A stretch of DNA of 64,000 bases, from the NCBI RefSeq assembly GCF_020911925.1, contig NZ_CP087134.1, positions 5,208,001-5,272,000 of the forward strand. The letters run 5' to 3'. The stretch's first letter is position 1; each line of letters starts with the position of its first letter. Below, piece by piece: positions 1-8,958 of this stretch. The stretch comes from Flavobacterium cupriresistens. Lineage in GTDB: Bacteria > Bacteroidota > Bacteroidia > Flavobacteriales > Flavobacteriaceae. Position numbers and translations under genes: made by a program. The notes under the pieces are model-generated. The model worked only from the letters and a program-made list of their open reading frames with translations. It was not told the DNA's origin and did not search any database.

Positions 1-213
1 ATTGCAATGGCAAAATTATACTTGTACAAAGCAGTAGACATCGTAAACTTAAACGGAAAAGAAGGAATCATTTCTTTTGCTGAAGGTGACGAACAACGTA
101 TGATGTTAATGGGACTTAAACGTTTCACAAAATATACAAACAATCCAAATGTAGTAGCTTTGAGAGAGGTTATTACTTCTAAATTAGTTGCAGAGAACGA
201 TTACTGCTTCTAA
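1..213 (+). CDS. C-terminal end of a probable acyl-CoA dehydrogenase (partial)
   Basis: The frame is open from base 1, so this is the tail of a gene that begins before the window; the ATG at 7 is probably internal. The last 70 residues contain a segment reading FAEGDEQRMMLMGLKRFTK and end in NDYCF. I recognise this as the C-terminus of the roughly 600-residue acyl-CoA dehydrogenase family protein of Flavobacteria, which acts in fatty-acid beta-oxidation. The active-site part is outside the window, so the call rests on the tail alone. A strong terminator follows directly. An alternative reading is a free-standing 68-residue hypothetical protein. Confidence 0.6.
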   Translation: MAMAKLYLYKAVDIVNLNGKEGIISFAEGDEQRMMLMGLKRFTKYTNNPNVVALREVITSKLVAENDYCF

Positions 214-245
214 TATAAAAATAGTTTTTAGCTTTTAATTTGTTT

Positions 246-285
246 AAACCCGCACTTGTCCGAAACAGTGCGGGTTTATTTTTTT
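246..285 (+). terminator. Intrinsic terminator
   Basis: Perfect 11-bp stem (AAACCCGCACT paired with AGTGCGGGTTT) with a 10-nt loop and a T-run. It ends the acyl-CoA dehydrogenase transcript. Confidence 0.9.
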
Positions 286-751
286 GATCTTTTGCCACCA
301 ATTGCACCAATTTACATGAATTATTTCTTTGCTAAAGATTCCTATAAAGGGCGTTTAGTACTTTCCCAAGGAGCCGCTAACTTCGCAGGCTTATAAGCAA
401 AAAAAATGCCACAGATTAAAGGATTACAATGATTAAATAATCTGTGCAAATCTTTTTAATCAGTGGCAAAAAAAATTGGTGCCAATTGGTGAAATTCCCA
501 ACAAAAACATAGCTAAGTACCTGTTTAAATTTTAATACAAAGAATTTTAAATCCGTTTTAATCTGCGTCTTCGTGATAACGAATCTGTTCAATCCGTGTG
601 CAAAGATTATGCAGAATTGGAAACGGATTATACGGATTTGCAATAGCAAAAACGCTGATAAAAACGGGTTTCTCTTTTTCTTATTAAACTCAATACTATT
701 TGTGTTTCATTTTTACTGCTGTACATTTTTTAACTTGAGTTTTATTTTTTT
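286..751. repeat. Non-coding interval with dispersed Flavobacterium-type repeats
   Basis: No convincing gene. An imperfect inverted repeat at 408-467 pairs GCCACAGATTAAA with TTTAATCAGTGGC (12 of 13). The surrounding phrases (atctgtgcaaatcttttta, aatccgttttaatctgcg, cgaatctgttcaatccgtg) are diverged copies of a sequence that is common between genes in Flavobacterium genomes. Short ORFs here on both strands have repeat-derived translations and are not credible. Confidence 0.5.
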
Positions 752-2764
752 CTAATTGGTTGGTTTCATAATCAGATCATTATCCCGATCAGAACTTAGA
801 TTTAAAAACCGCTCGTATTCCCTTAAAACATCTGAAATGATTCCATCTTTACTTAAATATTGAACATCATATCCCATCCTGTGATCTCCAAAATAAGTAA
901 TCGGATGAAATGTAATTTCTGAATCACTGTCGGGGCTATTTTTTTCGTTTATTAAAGTTTCCGAAATAGTGAGTGCCTGAGCCATTACACCGTATTTAAA
1001 ATTTCGCAACTGATCAAATTTGATTTCCAATTCAATCGCGTGTTGAGGCGATGAAAATGAATTGATATTCGCATCGACATTATTGTTGGCTAACTCTGCT
1101 TTTAATTCTATAAATGCTTTTTTCACGGTTGTGTCAATAAATCTGTGCACATCTTTCTTTTCAGAAAACGTCAGGATTTTTTCGAGATGCTCTTTCCAAT
1201 TATTGTTATTCCAATTTAAACTTCCGTGGGAATATTTTTTAATACTGTATTCATTATCCGCTACAAGTGCTTTCCATAAGTTATAACACAACAAAATCAT
1301 TATAATTCCAAACGGTAAGGCCGATATAAGCGTCATTGTCTGCAATGAGGCTAATCCACCTGTTCTTAACAAACTTAAAGACAAAAGCGACAATAGAACT
1401 CCCCAAAAAACACTTTGCCATTTAGGCGAGTTAATAGCCCCTTTTGAAGCAATACCATTCATTATAAAAATACCCGAATCTGCAGAAGTGATAAAAAACA
1501 CACAGATAATTAGTATCGACAAAACATTCAAAAGCGTCGTAAAAGGGAAATAACTAAAGAAGTTAAACAATAAAGTATCTGGGTTATTGGCTAATTGACT
1601 TAAAGCGCCATGAGCTACATGTTCGTCTATCCATACGGCACTGCTTCCAAAAACGGTCATCCACAAAAAATTAAAAAAGGCAGGAATAAACAAAACAGCC
1701 AAAATAAACTCTCTGATTGTTCTTCCTTTAGAAATTTTCGCAATAAACAATCCTACGTAAGGCGCCCAAGAAATCCACCAAGCCCAGTATAAAATCGTCC
1801 ATTTAGAAAACCACTCCTGGCTGCCTTTTTCATAAGCATAGGTGTTAAAAGTAAGCGATATAAAATGACTGATATAATACCCCAACCCTTCTGTAAAAGT
1901 GCTTAAAATATAAATTGTTGGTCCAAATACCAATATAAACAACATCAATAGTACAGCCAGCAGTATATTCATTTCACTTAATTTCTTCACTCCTTTTCCT
2001 AAGCCAGAGATTGCCGAAAAAACTGCGATTACCATTACAACTAAAACAATAGCAACTTGATATTTAAAATCCGTATCCGGAATAATTTTAAGGCTTACCA
2101 ATCCGGCACATAACTGTACAACTCCAAAACCAAGCGTTGTAGTAATTCCGAAAAAAGTACTGCACAAACCAAAAACATCAATTATGTCACCAAATCTTCC
2201 ATGTATTTTGTCCTTTAACATCGGATAAAAACCACTTCTAATTGCAAGTGGTAAATTATGTCTGTACGTAAAATAAGCCAACGACAATCCTACCACACCA
2301 TAAATAGACCAAGCATGAAACCCCCAGTGAAAGAAAGTGTACAATTGTGCTTCTTTGGCCCGAAGATCAACGGCTAAATTAGCATTAGCGGGAGTTGCGT
2401 AATGCGACATCGTTTCACTGACACCAAAATACATTAACCCAATTCCCATTCCGGCCGCAAAGAGCATTGCTACCCAGGAGAAAAAAGAATAATCCGGTAC
2501 CGAATCGTCATGACCCAGTTTAATTTTCCCCAATTTACTGGTAGCCAACCCTATTAGAAACAACACAAAAACGGTCACTAATAACACATACAACCAACTC
2601 AGATTTTTAAAAACCAACTCTTTTATAAAATTGAAGACCTCTTCCGTTTCAGTGGAGAAAAAACCACAGCATAGAGAAATTGCGATAATTATTGCTAAAC
2701 TTGGAAATGCAACAGATTTGCTGAAATTTGTTTTAAACACAACTGAAGTATTTAATTTATTCAT
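752..2764 (-). CDS. BCCT family betaine/choline/carnitine transporter
   Basis: An inner-membrane transporter of the betaine/carnitine/choline (BCCT) family, likely driven by Na+ or H+ and importing quaternary-ammonium osmolytes. At 670 residues it has about twelve hydrophobic segments. It carries the glycine-rich AAGMGIGLMYFGVSE stretch of TM3 (near residue 105) and the Trp-rich TM8 signature ILYWAWWISWAPYVG (near 330), the aromatic box that binds trimethylammonium groups. A hydrophilic C-terminal domain of about 150 residues follows the last helix. This makes the protein BetT-like in length (E. coli BetT is close to 677 residues) and suggests osmotic regulation through the tail. The substrate cannot be told from sequence. 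It is transcribed alone. Confidence 0.9.
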   Translation of the reverse strand: MNKLNTSVVFKTNFSKSVAFPSLAIIIAISLCCGFFSTETEEVFNFIKELVFKNLSWLYVLLVTVFVLFLIGLATSKLGKIKLGHDDSVPDYSFFSWVAMLFAAGMGIGLMYFGVSETMSHYATPANANLAVDLRAKEAQLYTFFHWGFHAWSIYGVVGLSLAYFTYRHNLPLAIRSGFYPMLKDKIHGRFGDIIDVFGLCSTFFGITTTLGFGVVQLCAGLVSLKIIPDTDFKYQVAIVLVVMVIAVFSAISGLGKGVKKLSEMNILLAVLLMLFILVFGPTIYILSTFTEGLGYYISHFISLTFNTYAYEKGSQEWFSKWTILYWAWWISWAPYVGLFIAKISKGRTIREFILAVLFIPAFFNFLWMTVFGSSAVWIDEHVAHGALSQLANNPDTLLFNFFSYFPFTTLLNVLSILIICVFFITSADSGIFIMNGIASKGAINSPKWQSVFWGVLLSLLSLSLLRTGGLASLQTMTLISALPFGIIMILLCYNLWKALVADNEYSIKKYSHGSLNWNNNNWKEHLEKILTFSEKKDVHRFIDTTVKKAFIELKAELANNNVDANINSFSSPQHAIELEIKFDQLRNFKYGVMAQALTISETLINEKNSPDSDSEITFHPITYFGDHRMGYDVQYLSKDGIISDVLREYERFLNLSSDRDNDLIMKPTN

Positions 2765-3017
2765 AATTGAAAATATTTAAAAACCGATTAATTACTAGGT
2801 AAAAGCCTAAACAAAAAACAACACTAACCATTGATTTACAAATGATTGCAAGAAGAAAATCTAACTATAGTAAATTTACTTAAAAAGAAACTGTAATCCA
2901 CAAAAAAACAAACAGTGGAAAATCAATGTTTTAAACGAAGCTAAAAAATAAGGAGGAAAATAAAATTTAACCTAAATGTTCTATATTTAACATTCTAAAA
3001 ACTTCAAAAAACAAAAA

Positions 3018-4112
3018 ATGAAACAACTCAATCTAATTGCTTTCTTTTTATTGTGTAGCTGTACGATATCTACTTTTGCGCAAAAAAATAAAAAGATGGA
3101 CATCATCGCGTATTATACAGGCGATGACAAATTAATCAACGAATATGAAATAAGCAAGCTAAATCAAATTATTTTTAGTTTTTGCCATTTAAAAGAAGGA
3201 AAATTAAGCGTTGACACTCCAAAAGATTCTGTCACAATCAAACATTTGGTTTCCTTAAAAGCTTCCAATCCGCAACTAAAAGTGCTTTTATCTCTTGGTG
3301 GCTGGTCTGGTTGCGAACCTTGTTCAGCAGCATTTTCAACTGCTGAAGGAAGACTCCTTTTTGCTAAATCTGTAAAAGAACTCAGTGATTATTTCAAAGT
3401 AGACGGTTTAGATTTAGATTGGGAATATCCAGCCATTGAAGGACTTCCGGGGCATTTATACCAACCTGCTGATAAAACTAATTTTACGGAACTAATCAAA
3501 ATTTTGCGCAGTACTTTAGGAAAAAAATACGACCTGAGTTTTGCTGCAGGGGGCTTCCAAAAATATCTGGACGAATCTGTAGAATGGAAAAAAGTGATGC
3601 CATTGGTAAATCGTGTAAACATCATGAGTTACGATTTAGTAAATGGATATGCTACTGTTACGGGGCATCATACGCCTTTATATAGCACTAACCCGAAAGA
3701 GGAATCTACAGACCGAGCGGTTGAGTATCTACTAAAACTAGGCATTCCGGCAGAAAAACTAGTGATTGGTGGTGCTTTTTATACGAGAACATGGAAAGAG
3801 GTTGCAAATGTAAACAATGGTCTATATCAACCGGGAGTACATATTCAAGGAGTTTCTTTCAAAAATTATGCTACAACTTATACAGAAGCTAACGGATGGA
3901 AATACTTTTGGGATGACAAAGCAAAAGCGGCTTATTGGTACAACGAAAAAGAAAAAACATTTGCAACCGGAGACAATGTTACTTCTATAAAAGCTAAAGC
4001 GGAATATGCAAAAGCTAAAAAATTAGGTGGAGTTATGTTCTGGGAACTTCCTTTAGACACTCCTCGTGATGGATTGGTTAATACCATTTATGAAGTTAAA
4101 ACTGCTAAATAA
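3018..4112 (+). CDS. Secreted GH18 chitinase-like glycoside hydrolase
   Basis: Glycoside hydrolase family 18, which cleaves beta-1,4 bonds of chitin or related N-acetylglucosamine polymers. The catalytic signature DGLDLDWEYP is intact, with the DxxDxDxE aspartates and the proton donor Glu at residues 129-136. The LLSLGGWSG strand is near 96 and the C-terminal VMFWELPLDTP strand near 343. The protein begins with a signal peptide (MKQLNLIAFFLLCSC, then TFAQ), so it is exported. A Cys in this stretch could be a lipobox, but the fit is weak. There is no carbohydrate-binding or T9SS C-terminal domain. At 364 residues it is a bare catalytic barrel. It stands alone with its own terminator. Confidence 0.9.
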   Translation: MKQLNLIAFFLLCSCTISTFAQKNKKMDIIAYYTGDDKLINEYEISKLNQIIFSFCHLKEGKLSVDTPKDSVTIKHLVSLKASNPQLKVLLSLGGWSGCEPCSAAFSTAEGRLLFAKSVKELSDYFKVDGLDLDWEYPAIEGLPGHLYQPADKTNFTELIKILRSTLGKKYDLSFAAGGFQKYLDESVEWKKVMPLVNRVNIMSYDLVNGYATVTGHHTPLYSTNPKEESTDRAVEYLLKLGIPAEKLVIGGAFYTRTWKEVANVNNGLYQPGVHIQGVSFKNYATTYTEANGWKYFWDDKAKAAYWYNEKEKTFATGDNVTSIKAKAEYAKAKKLGGVMFWELPLDTPRDGLVNTIYEVKTAK

Positions 4113-4130
4113 ACTAGCTGTAAAGCAAAA

Positions 4131-4165
4131 AAAAGGGGCGTTATTTTCAAAATAACACCCCTTTC
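4131..4165 (+). terminator. Intrinsic terminator after the chitinase
   Basis: AAAGGGGCGTTATTTT pairs with AATAACACCCCTTT around a very short loop, preceded by A-runs and followed by T-rich sequence. Confidence 0.85.
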
Positions 4166-4364
4166 TATTTGTAGCCAAGCGTTAACCTGCATAAATACTA
4201 CTTAACACATAGAGACATAGATTTGGAATTAAATCTTTAAAACGTTTCCAGAAAATCATAATTTCCCCACATAGTTCTTATGTTGCTTCTTTTTAAGTAA
4301 AACGTTTCTACGATCCATGCGGACTATACTTTTAAGCGTTAAACAAAATACACTCGATATATTA

Positions 4365-4850
4365 TTACTTAATTTTGCTCTTATCTAATTCCCCAATAAA
4401 AGGAATTGCCTCCAAAATCTCGGCTTTAATGATCGTTTGCAGATAAACTTCTAACTGAATAAATTTTGCTGCATTAATTGCTCCAACGGCTTTTTTAGCT
4501 TGCCCGTACGTTTTACAATACAACTTCTCATAGTTCATATGGTTTTTCAAAGTTCCTTTGGCTAATTCATCCGCTTTTTCATCTGTAAGCGTTTCGTAAT
4601 TTGCAGCATAATCATTTATTAGCTTAAATTTCGCCTGACCAAGCGCATTACGCTGCTCCTCGTATTTATCATAAATTTTAGTAAAAGCAACATTTTGAGC
4701 ATCAGATAAATTCATGTATTGCTTTACCAAATCAGCTTTAGATTTACCGTAAATACTTTGCAAAACCTCAACATCTTCTTTAAACGAAGATTGAGAATAA
4801 CCCCAAGAGGCCGAAACACACATAACGAAAACAAGAATTAATTTTTTCAT
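4365..4850 (-). CDS. Secreted helical protein of unknown function
   Basis: 161 residues with a clear signal peptide (MKKLILVFVMCVSASWGYSQ). The mature part is almost entirely charged helix, with 'LVKQYMNLSDAQNVAFTKIYDKYEEQRNALG' near 40-70. That layout, in which a helix introduced by 'xLSxxQ' is followed by charged residues, recalls the Spy/CpxP-like periplasmic helical proteins, but no defining motif is kept. It is similar in style to the sensor-like protein at 18975-19433. It is the last of four minus-strand envelope genes (6877 down to 4365) with modest gaps and may share a transcript with them. Function unknown. Confidence 0.75.
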   Translation of the reverse strand: MKKLILVFVMCVSASWGYSQSSFKEDVEVLQSIYGKSKADLVKQYMNLSDAQNVAFTKIYDKYEEQRNALGQAKFKLINDYAANYETLTDEKADELAKGTLKNHMNYEKLYCKTYGQAKKAVGAINAAKFIQLEVYLQTIIKAEILEAIPFIGELDKSKIK

Positions 4851-4920
4851 AATTTAAATGTTTAATAGTGAAATGTCAATTGTGAATTGTAAAATTTGAT
4901 ATTGTAAAGTTTAATAGTTC

Positions 4921-5841
4921 TTAAAAAAAGGAATATTGATACGAAAGCGTTAAGGCGTAATAATTTAATCCATTATTGGTATAGGCGCCGACATGATATT
5001 GTAATTTTACGGACTGGCCTTTTGCAACGGGCGCGGCAAAAGTCCCTCCTACTCTCCAGTTATCAATTTCGCTATCATCTGAAACTCCGTCTGTGATTGT
5101 TTTTCCGCCAAAAAACCAGTTAGTATTAAAGCCAATCCACATATTATTTTTAAAGTAATAACTTGCATGCCCCTGCAGACTGTACGTATGCTTTTGCTCT
5201 AATTTTTTACCCAAAAAATCATTGTTATTGGTATAAAACCAAATTCCACCATAAGCTTCTGCATAGAAATGAGAAAACCGTCTGGAAACTCCAATTTCAG
5301 GTTTAAAAGCCCAACGATTTGTTCCTATATTAATCTTTTTATCATCGTAGTATTTTCCGGTTGGAATCGAAGTTACTAAACTGACTCCCAAAATAGTTTT
5401 TTGCTCAAAATCCTTAAAATCTTTTTTATCGAGTGCCGGAGACCCCAATAAATTGATTCCCAATCGCACTTTCATGTCTGCTAAACCCGATCTGGTTCCG
5501 GTCAAAACTGCACCATTGGTAGCCGTCAGAGATCCGTCCATAAAAGTGTATGGAAGGGAGACCTGTACACGCGCCAGTTTGTTCGCAAGTCCAAAAGTTC
5601 TGATATAACTTCCGACCAGACTGTGACTCTTAATGGTAAAATCCTTAACAGGCAACGATGGATCTGTTAATACATTTCCATCCATAAAACCATAACCAAC
5701 CGCAACCACATTAAGGTCTTTGGCCACGTTGGCGTAAACTCTGGGTTCTAAATCCTGACTGTAAATTGAAAATGAAATTAAAGATAGTACTACTACAAAA
5801 CGATGTCTTTTAGACAAAATAGGAAAAACTTTTTTTGGCAT
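4921..5841 (-). CDS. Outer-membrane beta-barrel protein of the MetA (phenol degradation) type
   Basis: 306 residues with a signal peptide ending near SIYSQ, then alternating amphipathic strands ending in an aromatic residue (ALTLSYQYSFF at the C-terminus), the hallmark of an outer-membrane barrel. The N-terminal 'EPRVYANVAKDLNVVAVGYGFMDG' and 'VQVSLPYTFMDGS' segments match the family named for a putative outer-membrane protein of the meta-pathway of phenol degradation. Members occur widely in bacteria with no phenol pathway, so the name should not be read as function; passive transport is only a guess. It lies 40 bp from the stop-side of the next gene upstream and probably shares its transcript. 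Confidence 0.75.
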   Translation of the reverse strand: MPKKVFPILSKRHRFVVVLSLISFSIYSQDLEPRVYANVAKDLNVVAVGYGFMDGNVLTDPSLPVKDFTIKSHSLVGSYIRTFGLANKLARVQVSLPYTFMDGSLTATNGAVLTGTRSGLADMKVRLGINLLGSPALDKKDFKDFEQKTILGVSLVTSIPTGKYYDDKKINIGTNRWAFKPEIGVSRRFSHFYAEAYGGIWFYTNNNDFLGKKLEQKHTYSLQGHASYYFKNNMWIGFNTNWFFGGKTITDGVSDDSEIDNWRVGGTFAAPVAKGQSVKLQYHVGAYTNNGLNYYALTLSYQYSFF

Positions 5842-5880
5842 AAACGAATAGATTCAAGGCATAATAATCAAACTAAAACT

Positions 5881-6405
5881 CTATTTTTTATTCTCTTCTG
5901 TTTTGGGAGCCCTGATCTTTCCGTCATACGAAATCACGCCTCTGTTATTGCTGTTAATAGACACATTTGCTCCTCCATCATAAAATACAGAAAACAAAAG
6001 AACATAAACATCACGTTCCCCTTTTACCGTCATTTTGATGTTGTATCCTTTTTTCTTATTCTCAATTGTAATATTTTCAGGTTTTCCTTCAAATTTCATT
6101 CCCCCGTCTGATGAGCCATAGGCCACATTATAGCCACGTCCGAAATAAGGCAAATCACAGTTTACTTTTTCTTCACTAACCTTCATCGTATAAGTATTGA
6201 AATCTAAAATGATCGTTCTATACCCCATCGGATTCGCTCTCTCTGCGTCAAAAACAAAATTTTTAGAATTAATCAGGGCTTCGGTTTCTTTTTGCTTTTG
6301 AAGTTCCCTTTCTGCTTTTAACTGTTTTTTCGTTTTTTCCTGAGCGAAACCATTGCTGGTTATAAAGATTAATAACACCAATAAAAATGATAATTTCTTT
6401 TTCAT
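5881..6405 (-). CDS. DUF4251 family exported protein
   Basis: 174 residues. A signal peptide (MKKKLSFLLVLLIFITSNGFAQ) precedes a charged linker (KTKKQLKAERELQKQKETEAL) and a compact beta-rich domain. The domain carries 'FVFDAERANPMGYRTIILDFNTYTMKV' and 'CDLPYFGRGYNVAYGSSDGGMKFEG', which fit the Bacteroidetes DUF4251 family (periplasmic, function unknown). It is sandwiched between the barrel protein and the META-domain lipoprotein on the same strand, so these may act together in the envelope. Family call from motif memory only. Confidence 0.75.
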   Translation of the reverse strand: MKKKLSFLLVLLIFITSNGFAQEKTKKQLKAERELQKQKETEALINSKNFVFDAERANPMGYRTIILDFNTYTMKVSEEKVNCDLPYFGRGYNVAYGSSDGGMKFEGKPENITIENKKKGYNIKMTVKGERDVYVLLFSVFYDGGANVSINSNNRGVISYDGKIRAPKTEENKK

Positions 6406-6442
6406 AAAATGAATTTAATAGTGTTTAAACAAGAAGACTTTT

Positions 6443-6877
6443 TTATTTTTTGGTAAATCGCATCATAGCGATATCGCCCGAAATGAAGTGCAGTGTTTTC
6501 CCTTCATCCGTAATATCATACGAAGTTATTTTAGGAAGGGTGCTCATAAAAGTCTGTTCCCCCTGATTGTTCGTACACATTTTTTTTGTAACGGCCATGG
6601 GTTGCGTAAAATCAATTTTGTTTCCGTCAATACTCAATTTACCGTTAAAATTATTGCAGCTGTTGCTTCCTGAAACCCGTTTTTCCTTTAAATCAAAATT
6701 GATTGTTGGTTTTCCATTGGGGTACAAACCCTCAAAAGTTATTTTGGGCCCGGATATATAATTGAGTTCCCAGGTTCCTTCCAATTTAGAAGCAGTATCT
6801 TCTTTTTTACATTTAAAAACATTGCATGAACTTAGCATAAGTCCAAAAAGAACTAAAACAGAAATATATTTTTTCAT
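6443..6877 (-). CDS. META-domain lipoprotein (HslJ-like)
   Basis: 144 residues. The signal sequence ends in a lipobox (LFGLMLSSC, Cys at 19), so it should be a lipid-anchored envelope protein. The META domain signature is clear: 'LEGTWELNYI', 'GKPTINFDLKEKRVSGSNSCNNFNGKLSIDGNKIDF' and 'KKMC'. The family includes E. coli HslJ, a heat-inducible outer-membrane protein linked to novobiocin tolerance, but its biochemical role is not established. It starts the minus-strand run of four envelope genes. Confidence 0.85.
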   Translation of the reverse strand: MKKYISVLVLFGLMLSSCNVFKCKKEDTASKLEGTWELNYISGPKITFEGLYPNGKPTINFDLKEKRVSGSNSCNNFNGKLSIDGNKIDFTQPMAVTKKMCTNNQGEQTFMSTLPKITSYDITDEGKTLHFISGDIAMMRFTKK

Positions 6878-7088
6878 AACGTTAAGTATTAAAAGTTAAC
6901 CAATTATAAAAACAGTATTCGCGAATTTTTCTTTAAAGTGTACACGAATTTAAACAATATTTTCGGTATATCTTTAAAACTTGTCTTTAATTGCAACCCT
7001 TAATTTTAGATTTTTTTAACTTTTATAGTCCCCTAATTCAGTCCTTTTGTGTTAATTTTACTTACTATTAAACTTAAAAGCCTCTTTC

Positions 7089-7616
7089 ATGAAAAAAATA
7101 ATTGTCTCTTTCGCTATAATTACAGCCTTAATCATTGGTTGTAAAACAAGTACAAAATCAAATGATGCCAAAACGCTGACCATCGCATTGGAACCAAAAA
7201 GTAACAGTACGGTAACCGGAACTGCCACTTTCACAGAAAAAAAGGGTAAAGTAACTTTTGTTGCAAAAATGTCGGGTTTAAAACCGGGAGTACATGCGAT
7301 ACACATTCATGAAAAATCAGATTGTACGGCTGCCGACGGAAGTTCTGCAGGAGGTCACTGGAACCCCACTTTTAAGAAACATGGTAAATGGGGTGTTGGC
7401 GAATATCACAAAGGCGATATCGGCAACTTCACCGCAGATGAAAAAGGAAACGGAACGATTACAATGACTACTGATGAATGGTGTATTGGTTGTGAAGATG
7501 AAACCAAAAACATCCTGGGAAAAGGCTTAATCGTGCATCAGGGAGTTGATGATTTCACCTCTCAGCCAGCAGGAAATGCAGGAGCCAGAGTCGCCTGTTC
7601 CGGAATCATAAAGTAA
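7089..7616 (+). CDS. sodC: Cu/Zn superoxide dismutase, lipoprotein form
   Basis: Converts superoxide to hydrogen peroxide and oxygen in the periplasm or envelope. All metal ligands of the family are present: copper His72, His74 and His150, bridging His90 (in GGHWNP), and zinc ligands His98, His107 and Asp110 (in YHKGDIGN). The structural disulfide pair is Cys79 and Cys170 (GARVACSGII). A lipobox (ALIIGC, Cys18) makes it a lipoprotein. An unusual extra CIGC pair (132-135) lies in the electrostatic-loop region just before His150. At 175 residues the length is normal for bacterial SodC. It stands alone with a weak terminator. Confidence 0.95.
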   Translation: MKKIIVSFAIITALIIGCKTSTKSNDAKTLTIALEPKSNSTVTGTATFTEKKGKVTFVAKMSGLKPGVHAIHIHEKSDCTAADGSSAGGHWNPTFKKHGKWGVGEYHKGDIGNFTADEKGNGTITMTTDEWCIGCEDETKNILGKGLIVHQGVDDFTSQPAGNAGARVACSGIIK

Positions 7617-7624
7617 AAAACACG

Positions 7625-7662
7625 ATAACCACTACATTTAACAAAATCTAGTGGTTATTTCA
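7625..7662 (+). terminator. Hairpin downstream of sodC
   Basis: ATAACCACTA pairs perfectly with TAGTGGTTAT across a 14-nt loop; only a short T-run follows, so termination may be weak. Confidence 0.6.
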
Positions 7663-7694
7663 TTTAAAATTAATCTTAACGTCAGAAAAAAATA

Positions 7695-7702
7695 TAGCTT
7701 TG
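7695..7702 (+). promoter_or_regulatory. Bacteroidetes -7 box TAGCTTTG
   Basis: Matches TAnnTTTG and lies 20 bp before the ATG at 7722. No clear -33 TTG was seen. Confidence 0.5.
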
Positions 7703-7721
7703 TAGCCTCAAACTAAAGTTA

Positions 7722-8924
7722 ATGATTAACCCATCGGCATCAGGCTGGATAGATAAATTTTTTAGCGAACAGAAGTTCTCAGAAGCAATCCCTTTTGAGA
7801 CGGTGGATTCGTTCTATAATAAAGTCAGAGAAACGGGCTTTATTTATGGCCATATCATTTCTATTAATTCTCAAATTCCTGTTGCGATACAAGGCTGGTT
7901 TAAAACCGAAATTTCTAAAGTTGCGCTTTTAAACACCTTATACAATATGTATTGTTTAGAAAAGAGAAGTTCTGAACCTAACAATTTTATAGCGGAAGTT
8001 TTAAAATTCTACAAAGAAATGAATCCCGAAGGATTTAGTTTGTTTAAAATTTTACTTCCAAAAGACACCCCTTCTTTAGCCTTAGAAAACATAATCGATC
8101 AGCGCGTTCAGACGAATGACAGCATTATTAGTAAAAACTTTTCGCATCTGGTAACCAATGCCCTATTGTTTATTGATGTACTGGCTTTCAGACAATATTT
8201 AGCACATGGCGAAATTCCTGAAAAATATTTAAAACGAATTGAAGAGACCGTTCTGGGTATTGTGGCTTTAGCCTTAAAAACCAAAACCGTTAAATCACAG
8301 CATGACGATTTATTGATTAAATTGTTTGAAGCTTCTATCCGTTATTCCAAATTTTCAAAAGTTACAGTAGACACGTTAGAGACACTGCAATTGGATTATT
8401 TTAATAACAAACTGGAGCAGTACTATTTAATTGACATGGCCGGAATGGCACTTTGGAGCGATGGTGTCGTAGAAAACGAAGAAGCTTATTTTCTACATTC
8501 CTTAGGATCAATGATGGGAGTTTCTGATGCTTTTGTAACGACAAGCATCACAACAACCAACACCTTTATTACGACTCATAAAAAGAAAATCCCATACTTT
8601 AATTACTCTAATCCGGTAAAGCATTTTTACGATCAGATGACACACACTGTTGTAAAACTAATTGTAAGGAACAAAAACAGATTGGTTAAGGAAATCGTTC
8701 AAAGCAAAGAATTGATGATTCTGTTGGCGTATTCTACAACAAGAGATCTGGATGCCAAAGAAAAGAAAAAGGTAAAAAAACAACTGCTGGATATTTGTAA
8801 AACAATTCCGTCCTTAACTATCTTTTTACTTCCGGGCGGAAGTTTGTTATTACCGATTTTAATCAAGTTTATTCCAACTTTATTGCCTTCGGCTTTTAAT
8901 GAAAATTTAGACGAAAATGAATAA
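7722..8924 (+). CDS. LETM1-related (biofilm-associated type) protein
   Basis: 400 residues, mostly helical. A middle segment (YLIDMAGMALWSDGVVENEEAYFLHSLGSMMG, near 235-265) resembles a TerB-like acidic helical motif. The C-terminus carries 'LLPGGSLLLPILIKFIPTLLPSAF' (near 368-391), the proline-rich hydrophobic signature shared with the mitochondrial cation-exchange protein LETM1. Flavobacterial proteins with this tail are commonly named LETM1-related biofilm-associated proteins; the biochemical activity is not known. There is no signal peptide, and the hydrophobic tail could be a membrane anchor. A single gene, sharing a two-way terminator with the convergent carbonic anhydrase gene. Confidence 0.75.
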   Translation: MINPSASGWIDKFFSEQKFSEAIPFETVDSFYNKVRETGFIYGHIISINSQIPVAIQGWFKTEISKVALLNTLYNMYCLEKRSSEPNNFIAEVLKFYKEMNPEGFSLFKILLPKDTPSLALENIIDQRVQTNDSIISKNFSHLVTNALLFIDVLAFRQYLAHGEIPEKYLKRIEETVLGIVALALKTKTVKSQHDDLLIKLFEASIRYSKFSKVTVDTLETLQLDYFNNKLEQYYLIDMAGMALWSDGVVENEEAYFLHSLGSMMGVSDAFVTTSITTTNTFITTHKKKIPYFNYSNPVKHFYDQMTHTVVKLIVRNKNRLVKEIVQSKELMILLAYSTTRDLDAKEKKKVKKQLLDICKTIPSLTIFLLPGGSLLLPILIKFIPTLLPSAFNENLDENE

Positions 8925-8955
8925 AAAAAATCGCCCTTTTGAGGCGATTTTCTAT
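8925..8955. terminator. Bidirectional terminator
   Basis: AAAATCGCC pairs with GGCGATTTT, with A-run before and T-rich sequence after, so it can serve both converging genes. Confidence 0.85.
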
Positions 8956-8958
8956 TTC

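Noticed and set aside
416..755. ORFs on both strands in the first intergenic region
   Set aside because: They translate dispersed repeats, lack a family, and overlap an inverted repeat.
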